Shown here piece by piece: positions 17,346-26,011 of a stretch of DNA of 52,431 bases. The notes beneath the pieces are model-generated. The model saw only the letters and a list, made by a program, of their open reading frames with translations, ran no database searches and was not told where the DNA came from. Made by a program: the position numbers and the translations under genes. The stretch's first letter is position 1. Each line of letters opens with the position of its first letter. This DNA is from JBBQSU01 sp038234815 (GTDB lineage: Bacteria; Planctomycetota; Phycisphaerae; Tepidisphaerales; Tepidisphaeraceae): assembly GCA_038234815.1 (NCBI GenBank), contig JBBQSU010000007.1:1-52431 (forward strand), read 5' to 3'.

Positions 17346-18518
17346 TCATGTCGATCGGGCTTTCGTTCGAACGTAAGTCTGCCCGTCCACGCGCTTCACC
17401 AGCCCTTTTAAGCTCATCAAGGTCAGATCTTTCAGGACCGCTGACGCGTTCAGTGCGGTGCGATCGATGATTTGATCCACCGACATCGCCTGCGCGTCCA
17501 TGCTGGATAAAATTTTCTGCTGATTTGCGTCGATCACCAAGGCCACAGCCGGCGGCGGGGGGCTTGGAAAAAGCGTCGGGGCGTTGTCCGAGTCTGCCTG
17601 TGCCGGCGCGAATGCAAGCCTCGACCCGGCCGCGTCGGGTAGGGGGTGCAGACTTTCGAGAATGTCATCAAGGCAGGTGACGAGCGTTGCGCCGTCGCGG
17701 ATCAGGCCGTGCGGGCCGGCGCTCATGGCATTGTCCACTCGGCCGGGCACGGCGAGCACCGGCCGGCCCTGGTCTTCACCGGCGAGGCGCGCGGTGATAA
17801 GCGCCCCGCTGCGCACGTCGGCCTCGACTACCAGCACCCCGCGGGTCATGCCACTGACCACACGATTACGCTTTGGAAAATTCTCGGCCAGCGGCGGGGT
17901 GCCCAGCGGAAATTCACTCACGATCGCGCCCCGCGTGGCAATTTCAGCAAAAAGACCTTTGTTCTCAGGGGGATAGACGACATCCACTCCGCAGCCCAGG
18001 ACCGCGATCGTGCGCCCCTGTCCGTGCGACATCGCGCCGCGATGCGCCGCCGAATCGATCCCGCGTGCCCCGCCACTGACGACGGTCAATCCCGCGCCGG
18101 CCAGCAGGGCGCCAAATCGCTCGGCCTGCTCGCGGCCATAAAAACTGCATCGCCGAGAGCCTACCACCGCCAGCGCGTGCAAGTCTCTGGCTTCAAGGGT
18201 TCCCTTCACGTACAGCACATTGGGAGGATCGGAAATGTCCTTCAGCAACAGCGGATACGGTTCGTCGTCGGGGCAGATAATTTGCACGCCAAGCTGGCCC
18301 GCGCGATCAAGCTCGGTCAGGGCTGCGCCGGCAGCGGCTTTGAGGGAGTCGGCGATTTGTCGGCCGCGCGCTTCGCCGATGCCTTCAACCCGTCGCAGGA
18401 CCGCAATGCCCGCGAGCGTGGCGGCCTCAACCCCGCCGGCCGATTCGATCAACCGGCGTGTGAGCACCGGCCCCAGCCCGTCGGTCAGCGCCAATTGCAG
18501 CCAGTGTGCCACGGCCAT
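17346..18518 (-). CDS. dprA: DNA processing protein DprA/Smf
   Basis: 390 residues. DprA loads RecA on incoming single-stranded DNA during natural transformation. An N-terminal helical HhH-like domain is followed by the Rossmann-like core with VVGSRRCSFYGREQ, VVSGGARGIDSAAHRGAM, TIAVLGCGVDVVYPPEN and NRVVSGMTRGVLVVEA, then GALITARLA and VPGRVDNAMSAGPHGLI. A C-terminal winged-helix-like domain ends it (QIIDRTALNASAVLKDLTLM). The start is put at ATG 18518; an in-frame TTG at 18536 would add six residues. It is the last gene of the bamA-skp-lpxD-aroB-dprA series. Confidence 0.94.
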   Translation of the reverse strand: MAVAHWLQLALTDGLGPVLTRRLIESAGGVEAATLAGIAVLRRVEGIGEARGRQIADSLKAAAGAALTELDRAGQLGVQIICPDDEPYPLLLKDISDPPNVLYVKGTLEARDLHALAVVGSRRCSFYGREQAERFGALLAGAGLTVVSGGARGIDSAAHRGAMSHGQGRTIAVLGCGVDVVYPPENKGLFAEIATRGAIVSEFPLGTPPLAENFPKRNRVVSGMTRGVLVVEADVRSGALITARLAGEDQGRPVLAVPGRVDNAMSAGPHGLIRDGATLVTCLDDILESLHPLPDAAGSRLAFAPAQADSDNAPTLFPSPPPPAVALVIDANQQKILSSMDAQAMSVDQIIDRTALNASAVLKDLTLMSLKGLVKRVDGQTYVRTKARST

Positions 18519-18545
18519 TTGTGTTCCCGTTCTCAAGCCCCAAGT

Positions 18546-19628
18546 TTAGTCACGCAGACTTTCAATCGCCCGGCGCACTTGTGTCGCGTTAACATCCTCG
18601 CACCTCACCACATGTCCGATCCGAGCGGGCAGGATCAGACCCAATCGCCCGGACATCGTTTTCTTGTCGAACATCATGGCATCCATAATCGCGCCTGCAT
18701 CAAGCTGGAGCTTTCCGGTGGGTAGCTCCGCTGCCGACAACGTATCAATGATGGCCGCGAGGCTTTGGGTGTCGATCATGCCCATGTCACACGCCAACCG
18801 ACTGGCCGCGACCATGCCCAGCGAGACGGCTTGCCCGTGGGCGTAAGAAAATTGCGAGACCGACTCAATCGCGTGGCCGAAGGTGTGGCCAAAGTTGAGG
18901 TGGGCGCGATCGCCATTTTCGAACGGATCCGCCGCGACGACTGCGGCCTTGATGGCAACGTTGTGGGTGATAAGTTCGGTCAGCAAAGCGCGGTCGAGCG
19001 AGAGAATACTGGGCAGGCGCTGTCGCAGCGTCGCAAACGCCTGTGCATCCCGGATGATGTCGTGTTTGATACATTCGGCCAGCCCGCTGCGCAGTTCCCT
19101 TGCCGGAAGCGTGCTTAAGACCGATGGATCGATTAGCACAGCGCGTGGCTGATGAAACGCGCCAATCAGGTTCTTTCCGACCGCGTGGTCGACGCCGGTC
19201 TTTCCACCGACACTTGCATCAACCATGGCCAGAAGCGTCGTCGGAATCTGCACGAAAGGCATCCCGCGCAGCAGGGTGGCCGCAACGAACCCCGCCATGT
19301 CGCCCACCACGCCACCACCCAGCGCAATCACCGGCGTGCGGCGGTCGATCTTGGCGGTCAAGAAAGTGTCGTAGGCTGATGAAATCGACGCCAGTGTCTT
19401 ATGTTTCTCGCCTGCAGAAAAAACATGGCAGATCGCTTCGACACCTTCCCGCTGGAATGATTCGCAAAGTGTCTTCAAATAAATCGGTGCGACTTGATCA
19501 TCGCTCGCCACACAGATTTTCCTGCTGGGGCAGAGCCGAATGATTGTTTCGCCGGCACGGGCCAGCAGGCCCGGCTCAATCTGGACCGAATAGCTCGCCT
19601 GCGGAATGTTGACTTCAACCGTCGGCAT
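18546..19628 (-). CDS. aroB: 3-dehydroquinate synthase
   Basis: 360 residues, second step of the shikimate pathway (DAHP to 3-dehydroquinate, NAD and metal dependent). NAD-binding GGGVVGDMAGFVAATLLRG, TTLLAMVDASVGGKTGVDH and the metal-site NFGHTFGHAIE are all present, so the enzyme should be active. The start is ATG 19628 (MPTVEVNIP); seven extra residues upstream are in frame but have no counterpart in the family. It lies 57 bp after lpxD and 27 bp before dprA, within a cell-envelope gene cluster. Confidence 0.96.
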   Translation of the reverse strand: MPTVEVNIPQASYSVQIEPGLLARAGETIIRLCPSRKICVASDDQVAPIYLKTLCESFQREGVEAICHVFSAGEKHKTLASISSAYDTFLTAKIDRRTPVIALGGGVVGDMAGFVAATLLRGMPFVQIPTTLLAMVDASVGGKTGVDHAVGKNLIGAFHQPRAVLIDPSVLSTLPARELRSGLAECIKHDIIRDAQAFATLRQRLPSILSLDRALLTELITHNVAIKAAVVAADPFENGDRAHLNFGHTFGHAIESVSQFSYAHGQAVSLGMVAASRLACDMGMIDTQSLAAIIDTLSAAELPTGKLQLDAGAIMDAMMFDKKTMSGRLGLILPARIGHVVRCEDVNATQVRRAIESLRD

Positions 19629-19685
19629 TTGCCCCAAAGTGTAGACCAAAGCCGCGCGCTTTTGAATGCGACGCTTTCGCTCCCC

Positions 19686-20726
19686 TTACTTCTTCGCAGG
19701 TTTCTTTAGCTGGCGGAGTTCTTCTTGCAGCTTTTTTACGGTTTGGGCGAGCGCCGGCAGCCTGCGGACTTCGGCCTGCTCGCGGAGGTGCTGTCGCTGG
19801 TGGATCGCGGGGATTCCACCAATGGTCATGCCGGCGGCGATGTCGGTGGCGATGCCGCTCCGGGCCGCGGCGCGCACGCCGTCGCCGATGTTGACGTGAT
19901 CGCGCACGGCCGTCTGCCCGCCGAGTACGACACCGTTGCCCAGCTTGGAAGACCCGGCGATGCCCACCTGCCCGGTGATGATGCAGTGCGCACCGATCTG
20001 CACGTTGTGGCCGATCTGCACGAGGTTATCCACTTTGGTTCCCGGACCCACCCGCGTGGTGTTGAACTTAGCCCGATCCACGCACGAACAAGACCCAAGT
20101 TCTACATCATCCTCAAGAATGACGATGCCGATCTGTGGGATTTTTACGTGCTTGCGGCCGTCCCAACGATACCCAAAGCCATCGGTTCCGATCACGCTAT
20201 TGGCATGAAGTGTCACCCGGTGACCGAGTCGATTCCGCTCGCGCACGACCACATTCGGATACAGCTGCACGTCGTCGCCGAGCGTCACGTCGTCGCCAAT
20301 GACCACCCCAGGGTGAATCTTGCATCGCGCGCCGATGCGTGCTCGCTCGCCAATCACGACGAACGGGCCGATGGCCGGATCAACACCGATCGACGCCGAC
20401 GCGGCCACGCGGGCCAGTGCATCCACGCCGGGTGCCGGTTGCTGCGGTGGGGAAGAAAACAGCGGCAGCACCTGGCCCACGGCCAGTTCCGCGTCTTCCA
20501 CGGGGAAGATCACCTTGCCATGCCCCTGCGGAAGTTCCAGTCGCGCCGAAACAATCACCGCCAGCGCCTTCGATATGGCAAATGCCTTTATGTACGCCTC
20601 GCCGCCCAGCAACGAGAGGTCGCCCGGACCGGCCTCGTCCAGATTGGCTATGCCCGTAAGCACGCGCAACGGCTCCGGCGGGGCCGGAAGCTGCAATAAT
20701 TGAGCGATATCACCCAGCGTTGGCAT
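19686..20726 (-). CDS. lpxD: UDP-3-O-acylglucosamine N-acyltransferase
   Basis: 346 residues. It adds the second acyl chain in lipid A synthesis. An N-terminal uridine-binding domain is followed by a left-handed beta-helix of hexapeptide repeats, for example VVIGERARIGARCKIHPGVV. The LpxD-typical VDNLVQIGHNVQIGAHCIIT carries the His of the active site, followed by TGQVGIAGSSKLG. A short coiled-coil tail ends the protein (LPALAQTVKKLQEELRQLK). It indicates that the organism makes, or can make, lipid A. The start is ATG 20726. Confidence 0.95.
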   Translation of the reverse strand: MPTLGDIAQLLQLPAPPEPLRVLTGIANLDEAGPGDLSLLGGEAYIKAFAISKALAVIVSARLELPQGHGKVIFPVEDAELAVGQVLPLFSSPPQQPAPGVDALARVAASASIGVDPAIGPFVVIGERARIGARCKIHPGVVIGDDVTLGDDVQLYPNVVVRERNRLGHRVTLHANSVIGTDGFGYRWDGRKHVKIPQIGIVILEDDVELGSCSCVDRAKFNTTRVGPGTKVDNLVQIGHNVQIGAHCIITGQVGIAGSSKLGNGVVLGGQTAVRDHVNIGDGVRAAARSGIATDIAAGMTIGGIPAIHQRQHLREQAEVRRLPALAQTVKKLQEELRQLKKPAKK

Positions 20727-20770
20727 GATCTTCACAAACCTTGACGAAGCGCCCCCGCACACAAAAATCC

Positions 20771-21364
20771 TCAGTTCTTTTCCTTGTATTTCGCGTCCAG
20801 CGCCGCGATGACTTCGCCACTGATGTCGATCGACGGGTGGGCATAAAGCACGGTCCGGGAGGTGATAAACGCCCGAAGCTGATCGAGCGAAATGTTATCA
20901 ACGGTTTCAGGGAAGGGCTGACGCGAATCCGGAATGACCAGATCAAGTCCCTTCTTTCCAGCAATTTCTGACACACGCTGTTCGATCTTTTCATAGATGC
21001 TGCGCATGTTCTGTTTCTGCTGCCGCTGCATGTCTTCCTGGCTGATTTCCTGCCAGCTCTTGGCTTCCACAACTTTTTGCACGAATTCCTTTCGGCGGTC
21101 TTCGTACTGCGGAGTGCCGGGCTTCAGATCATTTAATGACACCCGCAACTGCTGCAAGGTTTTCTGCCGCTCGTTGCCCTGGGCTTCAAAATCCTTCTTG
21201 GCGCTCTCCATGCGAGCGTTGATGTCCTTGGCTTCCTGACAATCGCTCAACACCCGCTGGATGCTGACCACCGCCAGCTTCAGGGGCTTTTCCTGCGCTG
21301 CAGCAAAACCGGTCATGGTCCCCAGGCACAGCAACGCACAGATAATCGATAGTCCAGCGCGCAT
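20771..21364 (-). CDS. skp: OmpH/Skp family periplasmic chaperone
   Basis: 197 residues. A signal peptide (about residues 1-23, ending GFAAAQ) leads to the Skp/OmpH pattern: LKLAVVSIQRVLSDCQEAK, a long charged coiled-coil, and a C-terminal strand region (LDLVIPDSRQPFPETVDNIS). Skp chaperones unfolded outer-membrane proteins in the periplasm, and it sits between bamA and lpxD as in many diderms. The ATG at 21364 is preceded by GAAAGGA, and the gene starts 28 bp after the end of bamA. Confidence 0.9.
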   Translation of the reverse strand: MRAGLSIICALLCLGTMTGFAAAQEKPLKLAVVSIQRVLSDCQEAKDINARMESAKKDFEAQGNERQKTLQQLRVSLNDLKPGTPQYEDRRKEFVQKVVEAKSWQEISQEDMQRQQKQNMRSIYEKIEQRVSEIAGKKGLDLVIPDSRQPFPETVDNISLDQLRAFITSRTVLYAHPSIDISGEVIAALDAKYKEKN

Positions 21365-21392
21365 TCTCAAATCCTTTCGGGATTAAGTGAAA

Positions 21393-23810
21393 TCATCGGA
21401 ACAATCCGAACGAAAAACTAATGATCTGCGTATCGTCCAGATCATTCTTGTTGATCGGGAACGCGAAATCCAGCGCCAGCGGGGCTTGTCCGAAAAACGG
21501 GAGTGTCAGCCGGACTCCCACGCCGATGCTGGAGCGTATTGTACCGACCTTGTAGGTCCGCTCAACCGTGCCGGCGTCGGAGAAGATCACCCCGCGCAGG
21601 CTGTCGCCGATCAATGGGAACCCCAGTTCCAGCGAGCCGGCCAGGTTGAAATCGCCACCCACCTGGTCGTTGGCCTTGCCGCCGCGCGGGCTGATGCCAC
21701 GAAACGCAAAGCCGCGCACGCTGCCGATCCCGCCGCCATAGAACCGTTCAAAAAACGGTGCATCCCCGATGTCATAGCCGGTATCAAGGTGAAACCCCAG
21801 GATGGTCTTGCGGTCCAGCAGGTCTTCATGAATGCTCTTGTAGGCATCGAACGACAACGTGAGCCGCTGGAAGTTGACATCTCCTCCGACAAGGCCGAGC
21901 GATTCCCATTCAAACTTCGTATCGGTTCCGCGATAGGGGAAGAAGCCCGGGGGAAGCGTGTTTCGCCGCAGCACCGCGCCCACGCTCGTAAGCGTGCTAT
22001 GGCCTTCACCGGCGATGATCTCCGGCGCGCGATCGGCCAGCGGAGTATCGATGTGCTTAATGCTGATGTCTTCAGCGCGCACGTAAACCTGTCCCGACCA
22101 CGTGTAATTGAAACGCTTGCCCAGCCCCACCTTTCCGCCAATGCGTCGGTCGTCATACACCTCTCGGAAGCGGTTGCGCAAATAAAGATCGGTAGACAGG
22201 CTGTAGGGCTGATCGAATATGTAAGGCTCGACGAAGCGAATGCTGGCGTTGGTTTGCTGCGTGCCCGGTTCAAACGTTGCCCGGAAAGTCTGGCCGGCAC
22301 CGGTAAAAGCCCGGTCGCTGAAAACGTCGCGCCAGTTGTTCGGCCAGTTGCCGATGTCAAAGTTCCGCTGCTCGAACGTGAGGTTTCCGCCCACTCCGCC
22401 GTTGCTGTTGACGCCCGCGCCAATGTTGAACGTCGCGGTCCGGCCTTCGGTCACTTCAATCAGCACGTCGCGAACATCAGGTTGATCGCCAATGGGTGTG
22501 ATGGACACGGCAGTAAAGTGCCCGGTGATCCGCAGGCGGTCGGCGGCATCGGCAAGCTCGGCCGAGTTATAAAGCTGGCCCGGCGCAACGCGCATCTCCC
22601 GCAGCGCCACTTTGTCCTGCGTCTTATAGTTACCCTTGACCAGTACTCTGCCCAATTTGAACGGCTTGCCCTCGCTGATTTCGTAGACCAGTTCGATCTT
22701 GCCCGGCTCTCGCCGAAAAACGGTCTTGGAATCCACCTTCAGATATTCCGGGTTGTCCGACTGCGGTTGATAGATATAGCCGAACGGACTGTAGGCCCGA
22801 ACGATCTCTCGAACGTCACGTTGAAGAACCTCGTTATCGTAATTGGCGCCTTCCACTAACTTCAGGTGCTGGCGAAAAGTCGCTTCGGTCACGCCCGAAT
22901 TGCCCTTGAAACTCACCCGATCGATCTTGTACCGAGCGCCTTCCTCGATTTCAAAATTCACCTGCATCTCGCTCAGGTCCGGCGAGAAAATCAGCTTTCT
23001 GCCCACGCGGGCGTCGAAAAACCCCTTGTCCTGGTAAAACTTTCGCAGCGCCGCCACGTCGTCGTCGGTCGTCTCAGGATCGAAGTTTCCCGGTCGAAAA
23101 ATCCATATCCAGTAGGCCGTGCGAATCTGGTCCTTCAGGCGGTCCGTGGTGAACGACTTGTTGCCCACAAACGCCACCTTGCGGATACGGATGAGCGGGC
23201 CTTCGGTAATGTCGAAGTTGAGTTCGCCGTGACGCGTTAAATCCTGCTCGTTCACTTCGACGTGGGCCAGCGGAAAATTCTTCTCCCGATACATCGCCTC
23301 GATCGCCCGCCGCGCGATCGAGATTCTAAACCGGTCAATCGACTCGCCAACTTTGAGGTCAACTGCGTTTCGCAGATCGAGCGTGCTGACTTCGTAATTG
23401 CCGCGAAAGCTGATGGAGTCGATCAACCGCTGTTCACGCACCTCAAACACCACCACAACGCCGGTGTCGGTCGGTTCGACCTTGGCTTGGACGTCCGAAA
23501 ACCGCCGCAGGCCATAGATGCGTTCGTAGTCTTCTTCAACCGTCCGCGGATCAAAGCTGTCGCCTTCGCGCGTGCGGACAAGGTTTAGGATCAAAGCAGA
23601 GGAGACCTCGGCATTGCCGAGGATGCGGACGGATTCGACTCGTTTGCCAATAAGCTCAGGGGAGACGGCCGACATGCGTTCGGCAGGCGGGGGAACAGCA
23701 GCCAAAGGGCGGTTCTGACCGAGCGCGCCAAGCCCACTGGCCAACGCCAGGCAACACCAGGCGATGCACGTCCTGCGCCACGCCGGGAATCCTCTCGCTT
23801 CGCTTGTCAC
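21393..23810 (-). CDS. bamA: Outer membrane protein assembly factor BamA
   Basis: 805 residues. An N-terminal signal sequence (ending near ALGQNRPLAA) is followed by five POTRA-like domains, for example GKRVESVRILGNAEVSSALI and IRIRKVAFVGNKSFTTDRLK. The C-terminal half is an Omp85 beta-barrel with the loop motif GSVRGFAFRGISPRG. The last strand ends in SFSFGLFR. BamA inserts beta-barrel proteins in the outer membrane. A GTG start gives the N-terminus MTSEARGFPAWRR. A good promoter lies about 70 bp upstream and probably drives the whole cluster through dprA. At least one conserved partner (skp) follows. Confidence 0.95.
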   Translation of the reverse strand: MTSEARGFPAWRRTCIAWCCLALASGLGALGQNRPLAAVPPPAERMSAVSPELIGKRVESVRILGNAEVSSALILNLVRTREGDSFDPRTVEEDYERIYGLRRFSDVQAKVEPTDTGVVVVFEVREQRLIDSISFRGNYEVSTLDLRNAVDLKVGESIDRFRISIARRAIEAMYREKNFPLAHVEVNEQDLTRHGELNFDITEGPLIRIRKVAFVGNKSFTTDRLKDQIRTAYWIWIFRPGNFDPETTDDDVAALRKFYQDKGFFDARVGRKLIFSPDLSEMQVNFEIEEGARYKIDRVSFKGNSGVTEATFRQHLKLVEGANYDNEVLQRDVREIVRAYSPFGYIYQPQSDNPEYLKVDSKTVFRREPGKIELVYEISEGKPFKLGRVLVKGNYKTQDKVALREMRVAPGQLYNSAELADAADRLRITGHFTAVSITPIGDQPDVRDVLIEVTEGRTATFNIGAGVNSNGGVGGNLTFEQRNFDIGNWPNNWRDVFSDRAFTGAGQTFRATFEPGTQQTNASIRFVEPYIFDQPYSLSTDLYLRNRFREVYDDRRIGGKVGLGKRFNYTWSGQVYVRAEDISIKHIDTPLADRAPEIIAGEGHSTLTSVGAVLRRNTLPPGFFPYRGTDTKFEWESLGLVGGDVNFQRLTLSFDAYKSIHEDLLDRKTILGFHLDTGYDIGDAPFFERFYGGGIGSVRGFAFRGISPRGGKANDQVGGDFNLAGSLELGFPLIGDSLRGVIFSDAGTVERTYKVGTIRSSIGVGVRLTLPFFGQAPLALDFAFPINKNDLDDTQIISFSFGLFR

Positions 23811-23877
23811 GCCGTTTCAGCTCGCATAAAGGGAAGTCGCCAGCCCGCGAATCATCCGAGATCACGCGAGTAAAGTC

Positions 23878-23905
23878 AGTGTAGCCGCAGGCGAGGGGAT
23901 GTCAA
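23878..23905 (-). promoter_or_regulatory. Promoter of the bamA-skp-lpxD-aroB-dprA cluster
   Basis: On the minus strand a perfect -35 TTGACA (23905-23900) is followed by TACACT (23883-23878) with a 16-bp spacer, giving a leader of about 60 nt before the bamA GTG. Confidence 0.6.
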
Positions 23906-24159
23906 AAACCCCCCGACCCGGCTACCGCGTGCAAGAGCGAATTGATACGGGCGTGACTTTCCCCCCGTTGGCGATGATGCGGCGTGCGTAGACTACCGCC
24001 AGAGCCAGCCAAAGCACGCGCGCCAGCGTTGCCGCTCACCATTTTCATCGGCACACCAAGCGTATCGCTAGAGCCGATCGGGCGGATTGGTCCGATTGTT
24101 TCGGCGCTGCCGATAATCCTAGACAATTCGCCACTGCCGCGATTCAGTTGAGGAAACAA

Positions 24160-24348
24160 AGTGCAGTTTTGAAGATCGAAAGTGAACTTTACAAAGTAAA
24201 ACGTTAACGTTTGAAGATCAAAAGTGAACGTTACAAAGTAAAACGTGAACGTTTGAAGTCCGAAAGTGAACGTTACAAAGTAAAACGTGAACGTTTGAAG
24301 TCCGAAAGTGAACGTTTCAAGTCCGAAAGTGAACGTTTAGCTTTGTAA
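24160..24348. repeat. Nine 21-bp tandem repeats carrying the palindrome AACGTT
   Basis: Nine contiguous 21-bp units start at 24160, 24181, 24202, 24223, 24244, 24265, 24286, 24307 and 24328. Two variants mostly alternate: AGTGAACGTTACAAAGTAAA plus A, and CGTGAACGTTTGAAGTCCGA plus A. AACGTT recurs exactly every 21 bp at 24206, 24227, 24248, 24269, 24290, 24311 and 24332; the units at 24160 and 24181 are degenerate. There are no spacers, so it is not CRISPR. Read as codons on the plus strand, each unit is seven residues (RERLKSE / SERYKVK-like), interrupted by one TAA at 24205. It lies about 350 bp upstream of bamA. The rest of 23906-24747 shows no supported gene apart from the repeat at 24520-24707. 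Confidence 0.9.
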
Positions 24349-24519
24349 AACACGCTTGGGAAGTCCGCCGCGATCCTTTAAGGCTCCAAATCGCTGCTGG
24401 ATTCGCTCTGCGCGTCACAATTCGTCGCGTGAACGTACCCGCCCGCCGTGTGATTAACCCAACGAACGGAAGAAAGATGCCGGGCGAGCACACCCTCCCC
24501 ACCCGGCTTTTCCGCGCCC

Positions 24520-24707
24520 GAACGCGGAAAGCGGGACAGGTCCAATTACGCCTACAAGTGCTCTGGCGACAATCGTCCAACGCAATTTATAGACGGACGG
24601 CCATCCGGTTGGCACTGTTGGCTGCAACACTAAGGGGCGGCGGTCTGTGGCCGAATAAGTGAGCAGATTGCGAAGGCAACGATTTAAGTCGGAGCCGTCC
24701 CGTTTAG
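24520..24707. repeat. Dispersed ~187-bp repeat, copy 1 (REPIN-like)
   Basis: It matches copy 2 at 26263-26449 in the same orientation and nearly the same length. The first ~115 bp are similar, including a 40-bp identical block at 24592-24631, the middle has diverged, and the last 16 bp (GAGCCGTCCCGTTTAG) are identical. The ends form an inverted pair: AAAGCGGGACAGG near the left end and CCGTCCCGTTTA at the right. Confidence 0.85.
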
Positions 24708-24747
24708 ATGTCCCCCTGAACCCCATCCTACCTGCTTAACCTCGAAA

Positions 24748-25335
24748 TCAAAACTGCAAGATCCGCCGCAGTGAGGAAGACCGGAGCAGTTCGGCGGGGA
24801 GAAAGTGCGGATAGTTCCTCTCGGCATCTTTGCCTAAATCCACTCCTGCACTGCGGTACGCGCGCAATACCAACTCTGTACAAAACAGCCTACCAGGGGT
24901 CCTGAGATCGAATTCGTGATCGAATGGCGTGCCTTTGGCCGCGTACGATTCGACCGCAGCGCAGGCAGCGTCAACTATTGAGACATCGGCGCGATCTAGC
25001 CGGAATATGGCACCTCCGGAGACCTGGCGCTGTCGGACCACGACATCCCATCGCTGTCTTACGACTTTGTCTTCTGCCGGGTCAGCATGGACGATGAACG
25101 GAATTCCTTTTTCCATCACGACCATGCCGACATGCGAATAGTCCGTCGAATAGCCTTGCAGCAAGCGTACCACCTTGCTGCGCACTGAATTCCCATTGAG
25201 GAAGACAACGTCACCAGCCTTCCATTGCTCCCAGTGTGCATCCCCCGGTTTTCCGGGTATATTCGCGACAGCGGTGAAAATCATCGCCAATGCAAGAAGC
25301 TGTAGCTTGCGACGATGCCGCCGAACGTGTTTCAC
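24748..25335 (-). CDS. YiiX/YebB-like permuted papain-fold (NlpC/P60-related) protein
   Basis: 195 residues. An N-terminal basic and hydrophobic stretch (KLQLLALAMIFTAVANIPG) looks like a signal peptide or anchor. The rest shows the permuted NlpC/P60 (YiiX/YaeF type) pattern: AGDVVFLNGNSVRSK, the catalytic-type His in YSHVGMVV, and the Cys in FCTELVLRAYRSAGVDL. Members are thought to be amidases or acyl-transfer enzymes of the envelope; the substrate is unknown here. The GTG start at 25335 overlaps the upstream stop (GTGA), so translation is probably coupled to the YajC-like gene. Longer in-frame starts would overlap that gene. Confidence 0.78.
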   Translation of the reverse strand: MKHVRRHRRKLQLLALAMIFTAVANIPGKPGDAHWEQWKAGDVVFLNGNSVRSKVVRLLQGYSTDYSHVGMVVMEKGIPFIVHADPAEDKVVRQRWDVVVRQRQVSGGAIFRLDRADVSIVDAACAAVESYAAKGTPFDHEFDLRTPGRLFCTELVLRAYRSAGVDLGKDAERNYPHFLPAELLRSSSLRRILQF

Positions 25336-25796
25336 GGTTTGCCGCCCCGATCCGCTGTCAGCGCAGCACTTATCATCAAGCCAACGAGGGCAAAGACGAT
25401 AACGGAGCCAATCCACACGCCCCATGCGGTCGCGGCCAAGTGTTCGGCCTTCAGAACATCGCCGATGTGTTGAATATAATCACCGAGGGAAAGCTTCGCC
25501 CGCACAGCGCCGGCTTGGAACAGGTAACTCAATGGGTAACCGGCGAGAAGCCCGATGAGGGCACCCACACCAGCAGAAGAAATATTGTACCCCGTGTTCT
25601 GTTCTCCAAGCTTTTCTCCCAGAATGTAAGTGCGTCGGGCACGTTGACGCGTTGCTAGCCAAATGAAGAAAAGCACCAGAAGTCCCAGCATCAGCAGGAA
25701 CATGGGCGAGGAGACCAGGTCCGCCCAAGGCGGTTTGCCGCTGATCGAACCTGTCGGGCGCGGTGGGGCGTCGGCTAAAAAATCCAAAATCGTCAC
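25332..25796 (-). CDS. YajC-like small membrane protein with extra membrane segments
   Basis: 154 residues. The N-terminus (a short acidic start, then SPMFLLMLGLLVLFFIWLAT and RQRARR) resembles YajC, the small SecDF-associated subunit. The usual YajC C-terminal domain is absent; instead there are two further hydrophobic segments (GVGALIGLLAGYPLSYLF, GVWIGSVIVFALVGLMIS). The GTG start overlaps the stop of the tgt remnant (GTGA), which reproduces the common tgt-yajC order and supports the assignment. No secD/secF follows. It is possibly a diverged YajC, or another membrane protein in the yajC position. Confidence 0.55.
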   Translation of the reverse strand: MTILDFLADAPPRPTGSISGKPPWADLVSSPMFLLMLGLLVLFFIWLATRQRARRTYILGEKLGEQNTGYNISSAGVGALIGLLAGYPLSYLFQAGAVRAKLSLGDYIQHIGDVLKAEHLAATAWGVWIGSVIVFALVGLMISAALTADRGGKP

Positions 25797-26011
25797 AAAG
25801 GCTCCTCAATGATTGTCGTCGTTTCAGCTTCGCCATGCCCGATCCCAACTTTGGGATCGGACACCAAAAATTCCGCGAAGCGGCGGGCGCCGATGGCCTG
25901 ACGGATGTCGGCCATGAAACGCTGATAGAATCGGACATTATGCACTGAAACCAGCACCGGGCCAAGCATCTCGCCGGCAAAAAAGTAATGGCGGATGGCC
26001 CCGCGAGGAAA
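25793..26011 (-). pseudogene. tgt: C-terminal remnant of tRNA-guanine transglycosylase (tgt)
   Basis: An open stretch of 71 codons plus stop reads RGAIRHYFFAGEMLGPVLVS, then VHNVRFYQRFMADIRQAIGA and RRFAEF. This is the end of bacterial Tgt: the segment just after the zinc-binding cysteines, with the zinc-ligand His in SVHN. Everything before it (catalytic Asp residues, the CxCxxC motif) is missing. An in-frame TGA at 26012-26014 and then a 22-bp inverted repeat (26014-26035) replace the upstream part. The fragment has no start codon of its own at the family position. A functional Tgt, if present, must be elsewhere; queF at 46.3 kb suggests that queuosine is still made. Confidence 0.82.

Noticed and set aside
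17646..18725. 359-codon open frame on the plus strand
   Set aside because: Antisense to dprA and the end of aroB; low-complexity translation with no motif.
21387..22859. 490-codon open frame on the plus strand
   Set aside because: Antisense to bamA, without RBS or recognisable domain.
23902..24159. 85-codon frame on the minus strand upstream of bamA
   Set aside because: TTG start, no RBS, no recognisable domain, and it runs through the bamA -35 box.
24160..24348. Possible CRISPR array
   Set aside because: The 21-bp units are contiguous with no spacers, and no cas gene is in the window.
24454..24726. 90-codon frame on the minus strand
   Set aside because: It coincides with the 187-bp dispersed repeat and has no RBS or family similarity, so it is explained by the repeat.
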